Of a DNA stretch of 64,000 bases, positions 60,437 to 64,000 are shown in pieces. The number at the start of each line of letters is the position of its first letter. Positions within the stretch are counted from its first letter, which is position 1. A program made the translations under genes and the position numbers. A model generated the notes under the pieces. The model was not told the DNA's origin. It saw only the letters and a program-made list of their open reading frames with translations, and did not search any database. The stretch comes from Cecembia lonarensis LW9 (GTDB lineage Bacteria; Bacteroidota; Bacteroidia; Cytophagales; Cyclobacteriaceae), in contig NZ_AMGM01000013.1 of the NCBI RefSeq assembly GCF_000298295.1, positions 16,708-80,707 on the forward strand, in the 5' to 3' direction.

Positions 60437-61096
60437 ATGACCATACACAAAGAAGGAAGAAAGTTGTTGTTTTGGCTGCTGATCATTTTGGCTGCTGTCA
60501 ATTTTGGGTTGAATCAATGGATTCCTGAAGAGGAAACCCTGTTAAATGTGGTTTTACTGATCAGTATTGTTCTGTATTTGATTATTTTGCAATTTTTCAG
60601 AAGTCCTTATGTCAAGTTGCCCAATGATGATAAATTGGTTTTTGCCCCTGCCGATGGCAAGGTGGTCGTGATTGAAGAAACAGAAGAAGAGGAATACTTG
60701 AAGGAAAGAAGAAAGCAGGTCTCTATTTTCATGTCCCCTATCAATGTGCATGTTAACCGCTCTCCTATTGCAGGTGTCGTGGAATATTTCAAATACCACC
60801 CAGGCAAATACCTGGTGGCCTGGCATCCAAAATCCAGTTTTGAAAATGAGCGTACGACTATGGTGCTCAAGCACCAAAACGGGGTAAAGATTCTGGTAAG
60901 ACAAATTGCAGGAGCCTTGGCCAGAAGGATCAAATGGTATGTCCAAGAAGGAACGCCATTGGCACAAGGGGGAGAGTTTGGCTTCATCAAATTCGGTTCC
61001 CGGGTAGATGTGTTTTTGCCTTTGGACGCCGAAGTACTCGTGAGTATCGACGAGAAGACCCAAGGAGGAAGGACGCCGATTGCGAGGTTGAAGTGA
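60437..61096 (+). CDS. psd: Phosphatidylserine decarboxylase
   Basis: This 219-residue proenzyme cuts itself to a pyruvoyl enzyme that turns phosphatidylserine into phosphatidylethanolamine. It has two N-terminal membrane helices (about 8-48), the VFAPADGKVVVIEE strand, SIFMSPINVHVNRSPIAGVV and the cleavage motif GFIKFGSRVDVFLP, where the Gly-Ser bond is expected to yield the pyruvoyl group. It is the short prokaryotic type. It pairs functionally with CdsA two genes upstream. The earlier in-frame ATG at 60383 is rejected because it starts inside the terminator region. Confidence 0.94.
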   Translation: MTIHKEGRKLLFWLLIILAAVNFGLNQWIPEEETLLNVVLLISIVLYLIILQFFRSPYVKLPNDDKLVFAPADGKVVVIEETEEEEYLKERRKQVSIFMSPINVHVNRSPIAGVVEYFKYHPGKYLVAWHPKSSFENERTTMVLKHQNGVKILVRQIAGALARRIKWYVQEGTPLAQGGEFGFIKFGSRVDVFLPLDAEVLVSIDEKTQGGRTPIARLK

Positions 61097-61118
61097 TTTA
61101 AAAACATCTAAGAATAAG

Positions 61119-61152
61119 AGGCATAGGATTGCAACCTATGCCTTACTTTTTT
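61119..61152 (+). terminator. Terminator downstream of psd
   Basis: Stem aggcatagg (61119-61127) pairs with cctatgcct (61135-61143), then tactttttttttt. It is a strong intrinsic terminator. Confidence 0.85.
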
Positions 61153-61393
61153 TTTCCGAACCACAAAAGTCCACAAAGTGAACAAAAGACTGGTTCAATT
61201 AAGGGCTTTGCTTGAATACCAGTTTCTTAGATTACTTTCCTTATGTGCCACTTTTTTAACTTTTATGGTTAGAATAACAATGCTGTAAAAATGGAATAAC
61301 TAAATCGAGTCCCTCTATTTCATTGGAACAAATACCTCGGTTACTCTTTCATTTTTAGTTTTTCGGCCCTATATTTAAAATAAAAAATTAGGT

Positions 61394-63013
61394 ATGAAGA
61401 AGTTTTGCGTCTTAATGCTGATGCTGAGCATCATTTTTCAAGTTGCTTTTGCCCAGGAAAAAGCAGATTACCTATCGGTGAGTTTATCTCCTCAGATAGG
61501 AGAAGGCCCTTTTTTGATGGGATTTTCAAGAATTAATCCGAATAAGAAGGGGGAACATACATTCCAGGCAGGATATCCTGAACCCTTGACTTATGAAGGG
61601 GAAATGGAGGGATTTGAAGAGTATCTTTTGATCCCTAATTCCATTCAGTATACCTATTTGAATTTTAAAAAGGGCTTATCAGACGAGAGCAGTTGGAAAG
61701 GTCTTTTAACCATGTTTGGTGAAGAGGCAGCAGTTATCAAAGAGGTTACCGATCAGGAACATCGTTTTTTTGTTCGTTTGGCTGTTAAGGAACTAGGGGA
61801 AGATGCGATGCAGATCTGGGTGGATCAAAATGCGGATGATATATGGCAAGCGGGTGAAATATACGATTACAAAAAGAATCCCGAAGACAATTGGGAAACA
61901 GGTATTGCAAGATTTCCTATCATTCCTGTACAATATGAAGATGTGGTAAATGGTGAGTTGGAGAAAGTAGAACTCGCGCTGCAATTGGCTCCTTTTATGA
62001 GTCCGGGAAACATTCTTTATGCTTATAAGAATTACCAGCAAGGGGTTCTGGATGATGGTCTTGGTAATCAAACTAATTTGTTCCTGAGCAATAGTTTTAC
62101 TTCCGGTTATTTTGACAACACCAACCTTAAAGCTTTTGTGGCTTCAACAGATGAGGATTGGCAAGCCATCAATGCTTTTCAAAGAGAGTTTTTAGAGTAC
62201 GGGGATGCCATCCAATTGGGGGATGAAAAGTATCTGATCCATTCCGTGGATAAGTGGGGGACCGAATTGGTGCTTAGAAGGTTGGGTGAAGACGAAGCAT
62301 GGATTGGTACCCAAAAAGGGGCACAGGCACCAGCCATTGTTTCTAAAACCTTAACCGATGAACCTTATACCATGAACAATGGTAAAGTTACCATGCTGGA
62401 CTTTTGGGGGAGCTGGTGCGGGCCCTGTGTGGCTGAAATTCCCCTCTTGAAAGACGTGGTTTCATTTTTTGAAGGAGACCGGTTTGAGCTGGTAGGCATG
62501 GTGTATGATCAGCGAAGTGCGGTTGAAAAATTCATTGAAAACAATGGGGTGAACTGGAAGCAGGTCATGCATTCTTACGAAGGGGATGAGATGGATTATG
62601 CTAAGGTGTATAATATCAATGCTTATCCTACCACCTTCCTTATCAGTGCTGATGGTAAGGTTTTGGTAAAGAATGATGGTTTGAGGGGCTTTCAATTGTA
62701 TAAAACACTCTGCCAACAGTTGGATATTCCGGAAGAAAGCTTCTTGAAGCACATTGCCAGTGGAGAGGCTACTTTGGTCTTTGAGGTGTCAGATCCTAAA
62801 ATTTCGGGCATTTACCTGACAGGAGGTAAATTTAATAAGCAAAAATATTACGCCTATAAATCAGGAGATCATTTTGTAAGAGGGCATGAATGGGAAAATG
62901 GAACGGAAGAAGTAATCAATGTGGTTTATAACCTTAATGGTAAGCAGGAAACCAAAGAAATTACGCTTTCCAAAGAAATGATCCAGGAGGGAAAAATTAT
63001 CATAGCCCTTTAA
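61394..63013 (+). CDS. TlpA-like thioredoxin-fold protein, secreted
   Basis: This 539-residue protein has a signal peptide (1 to about 21, ending VAFAQ), an N-terminal beta-rich half of unknown family (about 25-315) and a TlpA/ResA-type thioredoxin domain (about 320-450). The active site is WCGPC at 341-345, preceded by DFWGS, and the cis-Pro is in AYPTTF. A C-terminal beta domain (about 455-539) follows. It probably keeps periplasmic cysteines reduced, for example in cytochrome c maturation or lipoprotein assembly. The end overlaps the convergent membrane gene by 14 bases. Confidence 0.88.
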   Translation: MKKFCVLMLMLSIIFQVAFAQEKADYLSVSLSPQIGEGPFLMGFSRINPNKKGEHTFQAGYPEPLTYEGEMEGFEEYLLIPNSIQYTYLNFKKGLSDESSWKGLLTMFGEEAAVIKEVTDQEHRFFVRLAVKELGEDAMQIWVDQNADDIWQAGEIYDYKKNPEDNWETGIARFPIIPVQYEDVVNGELEKVELALQLAPFMSPGNILYAYKNYQQGVLDDGLGNQTNLFLSNSFTSGYFDNTNLKAFVASTDEDWQAINAFQREFLEYGDAIQLGDEKYLIHSVDKWGTELVLRRLGEDEAWIGTQKGAQAPAIVSKTLTDEPYTMNNGKVTMLDFWGSWCGPCVAEIPLLKDVVSFFEGDRFELVGMVYDQRSAVEKFIENNGVNWKQVMHSYEGDEMDYAKVYNINAYPTTFLISADGKVLVKNDGLRGFQLYKTLCQQLDIPEESFLKHIASGEATLVFEVSDPKISGIYLTGGKFNKQKYYAYKSGDHFVRGHEWENGTEEVINVVYNLNGKQETKEITLSKEMIQEGKIIIAL

Positions 63014-63476
63014 GGATTTTCCTTTCCTTAATATACAGAAAGGCAAAAATTGAAGTGCCTAAGAAAAAAATCAGGGTAGTCCATTCATAGGTCCGTTTAT
63101 CGGACCTTTTTGCCTCTACTACCTGATCTTTTTCTGCCAAGGCCCTTTTCAGAATGGCTATCTCTCTTTCCTGTTTTTGGGAGATGAATTTATAATCATT
63201 TTTTTCATAGGTGATTTCTGTTTTCTCAATCTCATTGATCATGCGGAGTTCATCCATGATCTGATTGTCCTTGTTGATGATGCGGGACATCCATTCGTTG
63301 GTCTCAATCATGTCTTTTTTGGTCCTGTTGCCAAAAATCCCGCTTTTTTTACTTTCAGAGACTTTCCACTCCCTGTGCATCTTGTCCCTTTCGGAAAGTA
63401 ATGTTTCCAGTTTGGCCTGTGCCATTCCCATAAGGGGGAAAAGGGCTAAGACAGCTGTTAAAAGTGTTCTGTACAT
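63000..63476 (-). CDS. Hypothetical envelope protein with coiled coil and C-terminal membrane helix
   Basis: This 158-residue protein has a signal peptide (MYRTLLTAVLALFPLMGMAQA). A long charged helical stretch (about 25-130) is rich in Glu, Lys and Arg and consistent with a coiled coil. A C-terminal membrane helix (about 133-151, WTTLIFFLGTSIFAFLYI) is followed by a short basic tail. This resembles the layout of bacterial stalk proteins anchored at the end, but no family is recognised. ATG at 63476 is chosen because it begins the signal peptide; the frame opens at 63509. Confidence 0.75.
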   Translation of the reverse strand: MYRTLLTAVLALFPLMGMAQAKLETLLSERDKMHREWKVSESKKSGIFGNRTKKDMIETNEWMSRIINKDNQIMDELRMINEIEKTEITYEKNDYKFISQKQEREIAILKRALAEKDQVVEAKRSDKRTYEWTTLIFFLGTSIFAFLYIKERKILKGL

Positions 63477-63543
63477 GATGATGCAATTGGTATTAGACAT
63501 ATTCATCAAATAATATGCCGAAGCCTTATTACATCAATAGGAA

Positions 63544-63915
63544 TTACCGAAACCGCTTTCCTGGTTTTCTCTTGAAGGCGCCTTTTCTTCTTTTGTTATT
63601 GGTGTAAAAGTTATAGAGGAAATTGATGGCAAAAACGGTAATGGTCAGCGGGATAAATAAGTCAGGCAGCATGATTTTGATACCCAAGAGGATCAATAGG
63701 GTGGCGATGATGCCCATCTTGAAAGTGGTGTGGCTTTCCGGATAAACCCTTCCTATGAGGTACAGGCTGAGACTTTCAATCAAGGCTATCAGAATGATCA
63801 AATAAGTCAGCATATCCCTCATGGTAGTGTCATTGGACCAAACCACCCAGGCTAATCCGGCAGCGACTAAAATCAGACTGGCTGACTGAATAGAGGTATT
63901 TAATCTTTCTCTCAT
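63544..63915 (-). CDS. Hypothetical small membrane protein
   Basis: This 123-residue protein has four predicted membrane helices (about 10-27, 33-55, 66-85 and 88-106) and a very basic C-terminus (NNKRRKGAFKRKPGKRFR). Similar small multi-helix proteins are common in Bacteroidota and lack function. It lies 67 bases upstream of the coiled-coil membrane gene on the same strand and might be co-transcribed with it. Confidence 0.75.
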   Translation of the reverse strand: MRERLNTSIQSASLILVAAGLAWVVWSNDTTMRDMLTYLIILIALIESLSLYLIGRVYPESHTTFKMGIIATLLILLGIKIMLPDLFIPLTITVFAINFLYNFYTNNKRRKGAFKRKPGKRFR

Positions 63916-64000
63916 AGGTGCAATTTTGGGTTAAATAGCGAAATAAGATATGCATTTTATACAAAACATCAAAAATCCCGATTCCAAAGTGAATGGTTTT

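Overview
The window looks like a chromosome segment of a Bacteroidota bacterium, most likely order Cytophagales (Cyclobacteriaceae-like). Supporting signs are a T9SS type A C-terminal sorting domain, GntP permeases beside Tat-type TIM-barrel isomerases, a PVC-type heme dehydrogenase, Lnb_N/DUF4105 and DUF2007 proteins, -7 boxes of the TAnnTTTG type, and few Shine-Dalgarno sequences. No taxonomic marker gene was searched, so this is inference.

Region 1 (1-13.8 kb) is an accessory defence island. It opens with a tRNA-Arg(CCT) whose 3' end is duplicated 360 bp downstream, with a small GIY-YIG gene between the two copies. A seven-gene operon follows: type I restriction-modification hsdM-hsdS, then a long prokaryotic Argonaute lacking its catalytic residues and overlapping a small C-terminal membrane protein, then RhuM, a GxxExxY PD-(D/E)XK protein, and hsdR. 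Downstream lie an ORF-less group II intron studded with perfect palindromes, a small orphan gene and an attC-like 19-bp hairpin. An identical 18-bp hairpin repeat (813 and 13572) and a degenerate intergenic repeat (857 and 11602) flank the island. The Argonaute plus membrane-protein pair inside the restriction operon is the strongest candidate for an undescribed system: guide-loaded Argonaute would sense invader nucleic acid and signal to a membrane-disrupting effector.

Region 2 (13.8-21.3 kb) is backbone: cupin, DUF2165 membrane protein, L-serine dehydratase, DPP-IV-type S9 peptidase, a TonB_C-domain gene broken by an in-frame stop, and the SelO AMPylase.

Region 3 (21.3-41.4 kb) is a sugar-acid/alditol catabolic region. 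A seven-gene minus-strand operon runs from an alditol-oxidase-like flavoprotein through a NagB-like isomerase, a 3-hexulose-6-P synthase/KGPDC-like decarboxylase, a Zn alcohol dehydrogenase, an SDR and a TIM-barrel isomerase to an SMP-30 lactonase. Next come a gluconate (GntP) permease, a second operon (heme dehydrogenase, TIM-barrel isomerase, gluconate-5-dehydrogenase-like SDR), a carboxylesterase, an M19 dipeptidase, RidA and a second GntP permease. Plus-strand copies of a repeated, apparently structured RNA element (two full, two partial) are scattered through this minus-strand block. A 266-bp MITE with a 5-bp target duplication sits at 38.9 kb.

Region 4 (41.4-64 kb) is housekeeping: a T9SS cargo protein, an Lnb_N-domain membrane protein, UvrB, an AlbA_2 protein, a D-cysteine desulfhydrase/ACC deaminase homologue, an RluA-type pseudouridine synthase, two tRNA-like RNAs, a giant AsmA-like protein with a regular ~174-residue repeat, an EamA transporter, DusB, CPBP protease-DUF2007-CdsA in overlapping order, glutamate dehydrogenase, phosphatidylserine decarboxylase, a TlpA-like thioredoxin-fold protein and two small membrane proteins. 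CdsA and Psd belong to phosphatidylethanolamine synthesis. No CRISPR array, rRNA operon or complete insertion sequence was seen.
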